Source: Gluconacetobacter diazotrophicus PA1 5 (lineage in GTDB: Bacteria; Pseudomonadota; Alphaproteobacteria; Acetobacterales; Acetobacteraceae). From it: 64,000 nucleotides of DNA. The notes below the pieces were generated by a model that was given only the letters and a program-made list of their open reading frames with translations, was not told the DNA's origin and ran no database searches. The position numbers and the translations under genes were made by a program. Shown piece after piece: positions 47,170-55,625 of the stretch. The DNA lies in the NCBI RefSeq assembly GCF_000067045.1, contig NC_010125.1, forward strand, positions 3,016,001 to 3,080,000, written 5' to 3'. Position 1 is the stretch's first letter; every line of letters begins with the position of its first letter.

Positions 47170-48498
47170 CTAGGCCCGCCGCCCTGCATTCAGCCGCCGT
47201 TCGCCCGCCACGTCGCGCGACGCCGCCAGCCCCCATCCGACCATCAGGAAGAACCACCCCGCCGTCCGCACCGTGAACAGCGCGCTGTTCGAGGCCACCG
47301 GCCACAAGATCACGCAGCAGATCACGCACAGCATGGCCTGCTGCGGGGCCTCGACGGGCGAAAGGGCCCGCAGCATCCGCCACAGCCAGGCCGCCGCCAT
47401 CGCGACGAAACAGGCCAGGCCGGGCAGCCCCGCCGTGGTCGCGACCTCCAGATAGATATTATGGGGATGAATGTTGCAGCCGGCGCCGACGGGGACGTGG
47501 AAATCGTATCCGAACAGCGACAGGTCGCGGGCAAAGGACGGATTCGGACAGAAATCGCGAAACCCGTCCGCGCCCAGCCCCAGCCATGGATGCTGGCGCA
47601 CCATGGCGGCCGCGCGAATATAGATATGGCCGTAATCGCTGTCGGGAAAATCGCGGATCTGCGCCAGGAAATGCACCACCAGCTTGGCATAGGCCGGCGG
47701 CGAGAGGATCGGCAGCAGGAACAGCCCCACCACGCCGGCCATTCCGGCCGCGAAGATCGCCCAGCGGGTCGAGGGAACGAACAGTGCCGTCAGCACCAGC
47801 CCCAGCCCGAACAGCAGGGTGGGCATGCGCTGCCCGATCAGCAGCATCGTCACCACTAGGAACATGATAAGGGCGATGCCCGCCAGTTTCGGCCGCCAGG
47901 ACGCTGCCTGCAGCCGGCGCAGGGCGAAGGGCATCAGGCCGGGGAACACGACCATCAGCAGCGCGGCGCCCGCGCGGGGTTTATAGAACGGCCCCGTCAG
48001 CGCCCCGTCCGGCCAGCGCGGGAAGCCCCAGATGTTGTAGCCCAGCAGATATTGCTGCCAGCATTCCACCACCAGCCAAAGCGCGGCCACAGTCACGACG
48101 GCCCCCAGCCAGCGCCGTGAGGCCGCGTCGCGCAGCACCCAGCGTTCCAGCGCCGCGCTGAACAGGAAGAACCGGATCAGGACGCAGGCCTCGGCCACCG
48201 CATGGGACGATCCATGCAGGGCCGACGACAGGATCGCGAGCCCGCAGAACAGCAGGGCGAAGGCGAACCATCCCCGGCGCCACCAGTCATTCGCGCGCGT
48301 GCGGATGCAATGCACGAGGAACAGCAGGCCGATGGCCGACATGATGCCGTCGCTGATCGCCCGTCCCCGCAACTGGAAAAACGGCATGACCATCATCATC
48401 GCCAGGGCGATCCATCGCGCGACCGAATCGAATGCCGCACCGCGCCAGGTCGCTTTTTCCATCGTCATCCACACGCTCGTGTCCGTTGTCCGGGGCAT
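47170..48498 (-). CDS. O-antigen ligase/polymerase (WaaL/Wzy) family protein
   Basis: A 442-aa membrane protein with about ten to twelve helices. A large periplasmic loop contains HPHNIYLEVATTAGLPGL, the conserved H-x-H-N motif of the WaaL/Wzy family. An earlier arginine block, GPFYKPRAGAALLM, fits the ligase pattern. It would transfer or polymerise surface glycan on the periplasmic face. A later start at 48465 is possible. The next gene upstream is the oxygenase-like protein. Confidence 0.82.
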   Translation of the reverse strand: MPRTTDTSVWMTMEKATWRGAAFDSVARWIALAMMMVMPFFQLRGRAISDGIMSAIGLLFLVHCIRTRANDWWRRGWFAFALLFCGLAILSSALHGSSHAVAEACVLIRFFLFSAALERWVLRDAASRRWLGAVVTVAALWLVVECWQQYLLGYNIWGFPRWPDGALTGPFYKPRAGAALLMVVFPGLMPFALRRLQAASWRPKLAGIALIMFLVVTMLLIGQRMPTLLFGLGLVLTALFVPSTRWAIFAAGMAGVVGLFLLPILSPPAYAKLVVHFLAQIRDFPDSDYGHIYIRAAAMVRQHPWLGLGADGFRDFCPNPSFARDLSLFGYDFHVPVGAGCNIHPHNIYLEVATTAGLPGLACFVAMAAAWLWRMLRALSPVEAPQQAMLCVICCVILWPVASNSALFTVRTAGWFFLMVGWGLAASRDVAGERRLNAGRRA

Positions 48499-48543
48499 CT
48501 TCCATACAAGCAGGACCTGCGCATGGCGACCCGTGGCGCACGA

Positions 48544-49278
48544 TCAGGCCGCCGGAGCCTCGCGGGTCGTCACGCGGCGAATCCGGCTGCCGGCGTGCGG
48601 ATTGACGTAATGGAACAGGGCCGTCGCGCGGATCTGGTCGTGATCGCAGGGTTCGTTCGCATGGACCGAGCGATAACCCCAGAAAAAATAGACATTCCCC
48701 GGTCGCATGCGCACCAATGTCGGCCGCCGGGTGCGCGACGTGGCGATCCTTTTCAGGGCCATCTGGGTCAATATGTTGTCCAGCAGGACCTTGTCGACCA
48801 GGTTGCGCAGATAGGTCTTCCTGATTGTCCGCGTGTTGGGAAACATGATCAGGTCTCCGGCCCGCCCGGTCGACGGCATGATGATCGGGACAAGCGCCGT
48901 GACGACATAGGAATCATAATGGAACAGGTAGGCGTGCCGTTCCCCGATCCTGCCGGACAGGCAGCGCAGGACCTGATAGAACGGCTTGTCCGGCGCGGGC
49001 TCCCCTACTCCCTTGCGATAGATCGTCCGGACGGCCTGCATGAATTCCGGCGACGATGCCAGCATGCCCAGCAGCGTGTCCCGTACGCCGTCCAGCCCGG
49101 TCAAGGCGACATATTCCCCGCCGGCATCGGCGACCTTGCGTTCGACGAACAGCCTCAGGGACGCCAGATGGTCCACGGAAATGCAATCGACGGCCACGCC
49201 AAATCCCTGCCGGTCCATGTCCCCGGCGATGCGGGCCAGACAATCGTCGGACAGGGCGGGAAATACCGGTTCGGACAC
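48544..49278 (-). CDS. Probable 2-oxoglutarate/Fe(II) oxygenase-like protein
   Basis: A 244-aa protein with an H-x-D pair in FHYDSYVVTALVPI (about 119-132). Later it has GDLIMFPNTRTIRK and YFFWGYRSVHANEP, the spacing of Fe(II) ligands and a co-substrate Arg in phytanoyl-CoA-hydroxylase-like enzymes. No closer family was recognised. It lies 45 bp upstream of the O-antigen ligase gene and may be co-transcribed, so a role in modifying a surface glycan or lipid is possible. Confidence 0.5.
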   Translation of the reverse strand: MSEPVFPALSDDCLARIAGDMDRQGFGVAVDCISVDHLASLRLFVERKVADAGGEYVALTGLDGVRDTLLGMLASSPEFMQAVRTIYRKGVGEPAPDKPFYQVLRCLSGRIGERHAYLFHYDSYVVTALVPIIMPSTGRAGDLIMFPNTRTIRKTYLRNLVDKVLLDNILTQMALKRIATSRTRRPTLVRMRPGNVYFFWGYRSVHANEPCDHDQIRATALFHYVNPHAGSRIRRVTTREAPAA

Positions 49279-49666
49279 GGCGGCCTACGAACCCGGACCA
49301 GGATCGCAGCCGGAAGCGTACCTTACACCTTCGTCGTCGCTCATTGCCGCGCCCTCGGGAGTGCGGAACACACAACGACACAGAAAGGCCCCCGGTTGCT
49401 ACGAAGGCGTTGTCATCCCGCAACGGGAGTTGTCGAAAACCGGCCATAAAATCAGGCGGCAAAACGGCACCGAACGTCCGAAAATACGTTATCAAATCGA
49501 CAACGATACAAAAACGCCCCGATCTTGTTTTAGGTTAGAAACAAATAGAGCGAAACGACGACATCTCGGCTCACTGAATCGTGATTTCTGATTCGTCTAT
49601 GATACCATTGGGACGTCCGCTCACGACCGGAGCCGGCCTGCAGAACATTGTTGGAAATCATGGAAT
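49279..49666. other. 388-bp intergenic region, AT-richer than surroundings
   Basis: No protein-coding frame with family similarity is seen. It lies between the oxygenase-like gene start and tRNA-Ser, both minus-strand, so it should hold the oxygenase promoter and the tRNA-Ser 3' trailer. A small inverted repeat (GAATC...GATTC, about 49577-49599) is present with no T-run. Nothing else is recognised. Confidence 0.5.
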
Positions 49667-49759
49667 TGGCGGAGGGGATGGGATTCGAACCCACGGTACG
49701 GCTTGACACCGTACAACGGTTTAGCAAACCGCCGCCTTCAGCCACTCGGCCACCCCTCC
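49667..49759 (-). tRNA. tRNA-Ser(GCT)
   Basis: On the minus strand the acceptor GGAGGGG (49759-49753) pairs with CCCCTCC, followed by G and an encoded CCA (49669-49667). The anticodon loop TTGCTAA gives GCT. A long variable arm (GTACGGTGTCAAGCCGTAC region) is typical of tRNA-Ser. The T-arm GGTTCGAATCC is intact. About 93 nt including CCA. Confidence 0.95.
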
Positions 49760-49852
49760 GCCGAGGAGCGTGTTTACACACGGCGTTTGCAGCGCTGCTT
49801 GTAGACTGTCGTCACAGCGCCGTCAAACCCCAAACCGGCCCGTGGCGGGCGG

Positions 49853-51301
49853 TTACAGAACTTTCTTCAGGGCCTCGTTCACCAGGGCTGGATTGCCCTT
49901 GCCGGCCATCGCCTTCATGACCTGACCGACGAAGAATCCGAACAGCTTGTCCTTGCCCGAACGGTATTCGGCCAGCTTGTCCGCGTTCGCCGCCAGTACG
50001 GCCTGCACGGCGGCGTCGATCGCCCCGGTATCGGTGACCTGCCGCAATCCCTTGCGCTCGACGATCGCGGCGGCGGGGTCGCCGGTCTCCAGCATGTCCT
50101 CGAACACTTCCTTGGCGATCTTGCCGTTGATCGTGCCGTCCGTGACCAGATCCAGCATGCCGCCCAGTGCGTCTGCGCTGATCGGGCTGTCCTGGATCGT
50201 GCGGCCGGTGCGGTTCAACGCCGCGAACAGGTCGCCGATCACCCAGTTGGCCGCCAGGCGCGGGTCCCGCCCGCGCGCGACCGTTTCATAGAAATCGGCG
50301 GTCGCCTGTTCGGCCACCAGCACCCCGGCATCATAGCGGGGGATGCCGTACTCGTCCTGGAAGCGCTGGCGCTTGGCATCCGGCAGTTCCGGCAGGACGG
50401 CGGCCAGCGATTCGACCCACGCTTCCTCGATCACCAGCGGCAGCAGGTCGGGATCGGGGAAATAGCGGTAATCGTGGGCGTCTTCCTTGCTGCGCAGCGA
50501 GCGTGTCTCGCCCCGCGCGGGGTCGAACAGGCGGGTTTCCTGATCGACCTCGCCGCCGCTTTCCCAGATTTCCACCTGGCGGACGGCCTCGACCTCGATC
50601 GCCTGCATCACATAGCGAATCGAATTGACGTTCTTGATCTCGCACCGGGTGCGGAACGGCTCGCCCGCCTTGCGGACCGACACGTTCACGTCGGCGCGCA
50701 TCGAACCTTCTTCCATGTTGCCGTCGCAGGTGCCCAGGTAGCGCAGGATCATGCGCAGCTTGCGCAGATAGGCCCCGGCTTCCTCGGGCGTGCGGATATC
50801 GGGTTCGCTGACGATTTCCATCAGCGCGACGCCCGCGCGGTTCAGGTCGATGAAGGACCGCGTCGGGTCCTGGTCATGCATCGACTTGCCGGCATCCTGT
50901 TCCAGATGCAGGCGCGTGATCCCGATGGTGCGGGTCGCGCCGTCGGCCAGTTCGATTTCGACCGCGCCCTCGCCGATGATCGGATGGGCGAACTGGCTGA
51001 TCTGATAGCCCGTCGGCAGGTCCGCATAGAAATAGTTCTTGCGGTCGAACCGGCTTTCCAGGTTGATCCGCGCCTTCAGCCCCAGGCCGGTCCGCACCGC
51101 CTGGGCCACGCATTCGCGGTTGATGACCGGCAGCATGCCGGGAAATCCCGCATCGACCAGGCTGACATGGGTGTTCGGCTCGCCCCCGTACGAGGCCGAG
51201 GCGCCCGAGAACAGCTTGGACCGGCTGATGACCTGGGCGTGGACTTCCAGCCCCACGACCAGTTCCCAGGGGCCGGTACGGCCTTCGACCAGATAGGTCA
51301 T
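49853..51301 (-). CDS. gatB: Asp-tRNA(Asn)/Glu-tRNA(Gln) amidotransferase subunit B
   Basis: A 482-aa Gat[43 protein letters not shown] and [13 protein letters not shown] are family blocks. A C-terminal YqeY-like domain covers about 400-482. It kinases misacylated Glu- or Asp-tRNA and receives ammonia from GatA. The ATG at 51301 shares one base with the gatA stop; an in-frame GTG one codon earlier is the alternative. Confidence 0.96.
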   Translation of the reverse strand: MTYLVEGRTGPWELVVGLEVHAQVISRSKLFSGASASYGGEPNTHVSLVDAGFPGMLPVINRECVAQAVRTGLGLKARINLESRFDRKNYFYADLPTGYQISQFAHPIIGEGAVEIELADGATRTIGITRLHLEQDAGKSMHDQDPTRSFIDLNRAGVALMEIVSEPDIRTPEEAGAYLRKLRMILRYLGTCDGNMEEGSMRADVNVSVRKAGEPFRTRCEIKNVNSIRYVMQAIEVEAVRQVEIWESGGEVDQETRLFDPARGETRSLRSKEDAHDYRYFPDPDLLPLVIEEAWVESLAAVLPELPDAKRQRFQDEYGIPRYDAGVLVAEQATADFYETVARGRDPRLAANWVIGDLFAALNRTGRTIQDSPISADALGGMLDLVTDGTINGKIAKEVFEDMLETGDPAAAIVERKGLRQVTDTGAIDAAVQAVLAANADKLAEYRSGKDKLFGFFVGQVMKAMAGKGNPALVNEALKKVL

Positions 51302-52785
51302 CACACCACCTCCGCGCGCAGGGCGGGACGGTGCGTGAAGGCCGCCGCCCGTTCGATGGCGCTGGCGGCCGCAAGCACCGATTCCTCGTCGAACGACCGG
51401 CCGATCACCTGCAGCCCCAGCGGCAGGCCCGTGGTGCTGAGCCCCGCCGGGACCGACATGGCGGGTACGCCGGCCATGCTGGCGGGCACGGTAAATACGT
51501 CGTTCAGATACATCTGTACCGGATCATCCATCTTTTCGCCCTGCGCGAAGGCCGGCGACGGCGCGGTCGGCGTCAGCAGGACATCGACCGTGCGGAACGC
51601 CTGTTCGAAATCCCGTCGGATCAGGTTGCGGACCTTCTGCGCGCGCAGATAGTACGCGTCGTAATAGCCGGCCGAGAGGACGTAGGTCCCCATCAGGATG
51701 CGGCGCCGGACCTCGGCCCCGAATCCCTCGCGCCGCGTCGCCTCGTACAGCTCGTCCAGAGACGCCGCCGGCACGCGGCGGCCGAAGCGCACGCCGTCAT
51801 AACGCGCCAGGTTGGACGAACATTCCGCCGGCGCCACGATATAATAGGTCGCCAACCCGTATTTGGTGTAGGGCAGCGACACCTCCACGATCTCGCACCC
51901 CGCGTCGCGCAGCCAGGCGATGCCCTGCTCCCACGCCGCCTCGATTTCGGCGGGCATGCCGGCGACGCGGTATTCGGCGGGAATGCCGACCTTCATGCCC
52001 TTCAGCGACCGGCCGCAGGCGGCGCGGTAGTCCGGCACCGCGATATCGACGCTGGTGCTGTCTCGCGGATCGAACCCCGCCATCGACTGCAGCAGGATGG
52101 CGCAATCCTCGACCGTGCGCGCCATCGGGCCCGCCTGGTCCAGGGAACTGGCGAAGGCGATGGTGCCCCAGCGGCTGCACCGTCCATAGGTCGGCTTGAT
52201 CCCCGCGATGCCGCAATAGGACGCGGGCTGGCGGATCGACCCGCCGGTGTCGGTGCCGGTGGCGCCCATGGCCAGGCCGGCGGCCACCGCCGCCGCCGAC
52301 CCGCCCGACGACCCGCCGGGGACCAGCACGGTGTCGGTGTCACCCGCGCGCTTCCACGGATTTTCCACCGCGCCGAAGGCCGAGTTGATGTTGGCCGAAC
52401 CCATCGCGAATTCGTCCAAATTGGTCTTGCCCACGAACACCGCACCGTCGCGCAGCAGGTTCGCCGTCACCGTGCTTTCGTACGGGGGCACGAAATCCTC
52501 CAGCATCCGGCTGGCGGCGGTGGTGCGCACGCCGTCGGTGCAGAACAGGTCCTTGATCCCCAGCGGAATGCCGGTCAGCGGCGCGGGCGCATCCCCACCG
52601 GCCAGGATCGCATCGGCGCGGCGCGCGGCGTCCAGCGCCTGCGGGGCGGTGACGGTGATGAAGGCGTTCAGCCGGCCGTTCAGCTTCTCGATGGCCGCCA
52701 CGTGGGCGCCGACCAGTTCGACGGCGGAAAATTCCCGGCGCCCCAGCCCGTCCCGGGCCGCGGCGATCGTCAGTTCGGTCAGCAT
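51301..52785 (-). CDS. gatA: Asp-tRNA(Asn)/Glu-tRNA(Gln) amidotransferase subunit A
   Basis: A 494-aa amidase-signature enzyme. [10 protein letters not shown] holds the catalytic Lys, [17 protein letters not shown] the cis-Ser and [16 protein letters not shown] the nucleophile Ser. It releases ammonia from glutamine for GatB. The start codon overlaps the gatC stop by one base (TAATG), and the stop overlaps gatB. Confidence 0.97.
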   Translation of the reverse strand: MLTELTIAAARDGLGRREFSAVELVGAHVAAIEKLNGRLNAFITVTAPQALDAARRADAILAGGDAPAPLTGIPLGIKDLFCTDGVRTTAASRMLEDFVPPYESTVTANLLRDGAVFVGKTNLDEFAMGSANINSAFGAVENPWKRAGDTDTVLVPGGSSGGSAAAVAAGLAMGATGTDTGGSIRQPASYCGIAGIKPTYGRCSRWGTIAFASSLDQAGPMARTVEDCAILLQSMAGFDPRDSTSVDIAVPDYRAACGRSLKGMKVGIPAEYRVAGMPAEIEAAWEQGIAWLRDAGCEIVEVSLPYTKYGLATYYIVAPAECSSNLARYDGVRFGRRVPAASLDELYEATRREGFGAEVRRRILMGTYVLSAGYYDAYYLRAQKVRNLIRRDFEQAFRTVDVLLTPTAPSPAFAQGEKMDDPVQMYLNDVFTVPASMAGVPAMSVPAGLSTTGLPLGLQVIGRSFDEESVLAAASAIERAAAFTHRPALRAEVV

Positions 52786-53072
52786 TATTCAACCACCTTC
52801 GGCACGGTATAGAACGGCCCCGCCGCGTCGGGCGCGTTCGACAGGACGGCATCGCGCGCGGCCCCGTCGGTCACCACGTCCTCGCGCATGCGCAGGGCGG
52901 CATGTCCGGTGCCGACCATCGGTTCGACGCCGTCGATATCCACCTCGTTCAATTGCTCGATCCAGCCGAGAATGCCGTTCAACTCCCCCTGGAGGGCGTG
53001 CAGGTCGGATTCGTCGATACCTATCCGCGCCAGCCTGGCGATACGTCGGACGGTCGCGGGATCAAGCGACAT
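52785..53072 (-). CDS. gatC: Asp-tRNA(Asn)/Glu-tRNA(Gln) amidotransferase subunit C
   Basis: A 95-aa GatC that wraps between GatA and Gat[16 protein letters not shown], then [22 protein letters not shown] and the C-terminal FYTVPKVVE. It is first in the gatCAB operon. The ATG at 53072 gives the canonical length; upstream coding is shadow. It is divergent from ruvX. Confidence 0.95.
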   Translation of the reverse strand: MSLDPATVRRIARLARIGIDESDLHALQGELNGILGWIEQLNEVDIDGVEPMVGTGHAALRMREDVVTDGAARDAVLSNAPDAAGPFYTVPKVVE

Positions 53073-53147
53073 GAAGCATAACTTTCCATCATGATCTGAG
53101 GGGAATATCCTGCCGGCAGGACACCGCGCGGACCATAGACCCAGACC

Positions 53148-53612
53148 ATGCCCCTGTTCAACATGCACCAGATCCGCGGCCAGCTTGGCCGCGACCAACG
53201 GCTGCTGGGACTCGATCCCGGCCAGAAGACGATCGGCCTGGCGCTGTCGGACGTGTCGCTGATGCTGGCCTCGCCCTACGGCGCATTGCGGCGGGGCAAG
53301 CTGTCGGTGGTGGCGGCCGAGATCCGGCGCATCGCCGCGCGCGAAGGCGTGGGGGGGCTGGTGTCCGGCCTGCCGCTGTCCATGGACGGCAGTTTCGGCC
53401 CGGCGGCCCAGGCGGCGCGCGACTGGATGATCAGCCTGTCCGAGCAGGTCGGCCTGCCGGCGGCGATGTGGGACGAACGCCTGTCGTCCAGCGCCGTGAA
53501 CCGCATGCTGATCCAGGATGCGGACATGACCCGGCAGCGCCGCGCCGAACTGGTGGACAAGCTGGCCGCGTCCTACATGCTGCAGGGCGCGCTGGACGCC
53601 ACGGCGGAATGA
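53148..53612 (+). CDS. ruvX: Holliday junction resolvase-like YqgF/RuvX
   Basis: A 154-aa RNase H-fold protein: LLGLDPGQKTIGLALSD (first Asp), GLVSGLPLSMDGS and MWDERLSSSAVN (catalytic Glu region) match YqgF. It acts in rRNA 5' processing or recombination. Divergent from gatC with a 75-bp gap holding both promoters. tRNA-Val lies after it on the other strand. Confidence 0.92.
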   Translation: MPLFNMHQIRGQLGRDQRLLGLDPGQKTIGLALSDVSLMLASPYGALRRGKLSVVAAEIRRIAAREGVGGLVSGLPLSMDGSFGPAAQAARDWMISLSEQVGLPAAMWDERLSSSAVNRMLIQDADMTRQRRAELVDKLAASYMLQGALDATAE

Positions 53613-53675
53613 CCCCGCCACGATAACGCGGCGGCGGTTCGACATGGCATGATTTCAAAAGGAAATTCCGAAGGA

Positions 53676-53750
53676 TGGTGGGCGCAACAGGGATTGAACC
53701 TGTGACCCCTACCATGTCAAGGTAGTGCTCTACCGCTGAGCTATGCGCCC
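53676..53750 (-). tRNA. tRNA-Val(GAC)
   Basis: On the minus strand GGGCGCA (53750-53744) pairs with TGCGCCC, with discriminator A and an encoded CCA (53678-53676). The anticodon stem TACC/GGTA encloses TTGACAT, anticodon GAC. The D-loop TAGCTCAGCGGTAGAGC and T-arm GGTTCAATCC are normal. 75 nt including CCA. Confidence 0.95.
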
Positions 53751-53916
53751 ATCCGTTCGGTGAACAGGCTTCTAGCCGGGCTGGTGGCGTTGCGCAACCC
53801 GTCCGTGCGGAAAAAACGACATCCCGTATCCATTTTCGCGAAGCCTTTGAGAAAACGGGATAAATCATCCTGACGATCATGATATGGATGCGCCGGAGCG
53901 TCTGTGAGCAACCGAG

Positions 53917-54798
53917 GTGAATGACGAATCAGACCCTGTGCCGGCCCCTTTCGTGCTGGTGCCGCCGCGTGTCGCGGGCATACCGCTGGTCGTCGCCTCG
54001 CCCCATTCGGGCCGGGCCTATCCGCGGGATTTCCTGGCGCTGTCCCGCGTCGACTATATGGCGCTGCGCCACAGCGAGGATTTCCATGTCGACGAATTGC
54101 TGGCCGACGCACCCGACCTCGGCGCCAGCCTGATCCATGCCACGTTCCCGCGCATCTATTGCGATACGAATCGCGAGGCCGGGGAACTGGACCCCGCGAT
54201 GTTCGACGCGCCGCTGCCGCCGGGCTGCAACAGCACGACCCAACGGGTGCGGGCCGGACTGGGCGTGATTCCCCGCATATCGGCCACCGGCCTGCCCCTG
54301 TATCGCCGGCGCCTGCCCCTGGCCGAGGCGCATGCGCGAATCAGCCGGTTCTGGGCGCCCTACCACGCCGCGCTGTCAACGCTGCTGGACGCGCAGGTCG
54401 CGGCCCACGGGGCCTGCCTGCTGGTCGATTGCCATTCGATGCCCGGAATCCGGCCCGGCATCGGGCAGGAGGCGCCGCATTTCGTGCTGGGGGACGTCTG
54501 GGGCACATCCTGCGCCGCGCCGATCACCGCCGCCGCCGAGGAATCGCTGCGTGCGCAGGGGTTCAGGACCTGCCGCAACGCGCCCTATGCCGGAGGGTAC
54601 ATCACCCGCCATTACGGCAACCCGGCCGCCGGGCGGCACGCGCTGCAGGTCGAGATCAGCCGGCCGCTCTATATGGACGAGAGCCGGCTGGTCCGTCGCG
54701 AGGGATTCGCCGCCATGCGCACCGTCATGACGACGCTGCTGCGCGCGATGGCCGGTGTGGCTGCCGGATTGTCCCGCGCCCCCGTGCCGTTACCCTGA
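53917..54798 (+). CDS. N-formylglutamate amidohydrolase family protein (second copy)
   Basis: A 293-aa protein from a GTG start. Family blocks are VVASPHSGRAYPRDFL, DTNREAGELDPAMF, LLVDCHSMPG and GGYITRHYGNPAAGRHALQVEISRPLYMDE. It is a closer match to classical N-formylglutamate deformylase/HutG than the protein at 38147-38944. No histidine-degradation genes are adjacent, so the substrate is uncertain. It is convergent with yidB, 5 bp apart. Confidence 0.88.
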   Translation: MNDESDPVPAPFVLVPPRVAGIPLVVASPHSGRAYPRDFLALSRVDYMALRHSEDFHVDELLADAPDLGASLIHATFPRIYCDTNREAGELDPAMFDAPLPPGCNSTTQRVRAGLGVIPRISATGLPLYRRRLPLAEAHARISRFWAPYHAALSTLLDAQVAAHGACLLVDCHSMPGIRPGIGQEAPHFVLGDVWGTSCAAPITAAAEESLRAQGFRTCRNAPYAGGYITRHYGNPAAGRHALQVEISRPLYMDESRLVRREGFAAMRTVMTTLLRAMAGVAAGLSRAPVPLP

Positions 54799-54803
54799 CG
54801 CGG

Positions 54804-55163
54804 TCAGCCCGCCGCGGGCGGCTGCCCGTTGGGGGTCTGCTGGTTCACCGCGGCCGGCAGGAACTGCGCCAGCGCCGGCAGCAGCGTCGAGGCCGGCAGG
54901 CCCGTGCGGTCCACCATGGCCTGCACCTGCTGGTTCGACAGGATCGAACGCAGTTCGTCGGGCGATACCGGCAGGTTCTGCCCGTTGCCGATCCAGGATC
55001 GCACCTTGTCGCCCAGGCCCGCCTGCTCGGCCTGCGCCAGCAAAGTCGAGATTCCCTGGGGCGAGGTCAGTTCGCCCAGATGCTGATGAAGCTGATCGGT
55101 CAGGCCGAACTTGTCGGCCAGTTCCGTCACCGTGTTCATCAGTCCGTCAAAGAGTCCAGCCAT
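54804..55163 (-). CDS. YidB/DUF937 family protein
   Basis: A 119-aa small protein: MAGLFDGLMNTVTEL, LTSPQGISTLLAQAEQAGLGDKVRSWIG, NLPVSPDELRSILS and ASTLLPALAQFLPAAVNQQTPNG are the conserved YidB/DUF937 pattern. It is soluble and predicted helical; the function is unknown. Its promoter lies between it and the small RNA terminator at 55235. Confidence 0.85.
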   Translation of the reverse strand: MAGLFDGLMNTVTELADKFGLTDQLHQHLGELTSPQGISTLLAQAEQAGLGDKVRSWIGNGQNLPVSPDELRSILSNQQVQAMVDRTGLPASTLLPALAQFLPAAVNQQTPNGQPPAAG

Positions 55164-55234
55164 GATCCACCTGCCTATGCCGATCGCGCGTCTCGCGAAC
55201 GTCCTATTATCACGCAGGCCTGCGCGCCCGGGGC

Positions 55235-55260
55235 AAAAAAAAGCGGTGCCGAAGCACCGC
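55235..55260 (-). terminator. Rho-independent terminator of the small RNA
   Basis: Minus-strand reading gives a perfect 7-bp stem GCGGTGC/GCACCGC (55260-55254 and 55249-55243) with loop TTCG, followed at once by eight T (55242-55235). It is a textbook intrinsic terminator. It ends the transcript starting near 55312 and may also catch read-through from tRNA-Val(CAC). Confidence 0.9.
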
Positions 55261-55312
55261 CAAGTCTAGGGAGGAAACGTCCAAGAAGCAGGTGCTCACG
55301 CAACGCTGCAAC
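55235..55312 (-). ncRNA. Small RNA of the MmgR/alpha-r8 (suhB) type
   Basis: A minus-strand transcript of about 78 nt is predicted between a promoter at 55348-55320 and the terminator at 55260-55235. It contains UUUCCUCCCU (55277-55268), which I recall as the conserved anti-Shine-Dalgarno-like stretch of alphaproteobacterial MmgR/alpha-r8 (Rfam suhB) sRNAs. A UUGGACG-GUUU-like context precedes it. Length (MmgR is about 77 nt), the unpaired CCUCC and the strong terminator all agree. Relatives are known to limit polyhydroxyalkanoate or storage-granule genes; targets here are unknown. No ORF fits the segment. Confidence 0.75.
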
Positions 55313-55319
55313 ACCCCAT

Positions 55320-55348
55320 TGATGACCCAAATCACATTTAAGTGTCAA
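55320..55348 (-). promoter_or_regulatory. Sigma-70-type promoter of the small RNA
   Basis: Minus-strand TTGACA (55348-55343), a perfect -35 box, sits 17 bp before TCATCA (55325-55320), a weak -10. Transcription would start near 55312. The T/A-rich spacer is unlike the surrounding high-GC DNA. Confidence 0.55.
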
Positions 55349-55482
55349 GAAAATTAGTGAGCCGCACTGCAACTGCCAGGCCCGCCGCGAATCGCGATGA
55401 TGCGCGACACCGCTATGCTGCTGGATATGCTGGGAATATGCCGGGCCTGAAAAGCTGGATCTCTATGGCGGATCCAGCCGGA

Positions 55483-55557
55483 TGGTGGGTGCGACAGGGA
55501 TTGAACCTGTGACCCCCGCCGTGTGAAGGCGATGCTCTACCGCTGAGCTACGCACCC
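55483..55557 (-). tRNA. tRNA-Val(CAC)
   Basis: On the minus strand GGGTGCG pairs with CGCACCC, with discriminator A and an encoded CCA (55485-55483). The anticodon stem CGCC/GGCG encloses TTCACAC, anticodon CAC. The body is nearly identical to tRNA-Val(GAC) at 53676-53750. 75 nt including CCA. Confidence 0.95.
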
Positions 55558-55625
55558 ATCCGTGCCGGTGGGGCCCTCTTAATGGATCTGCCCCCCCGTC
55601 GCAAGGGGGGCGCGTCACACAGACG

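Noticed and set aside
49577-49599. GAATC/GATTC inverted repeat as tRNA-Ser terminator
   Set aside because: Only five base pairs with a long loop and no T-run.
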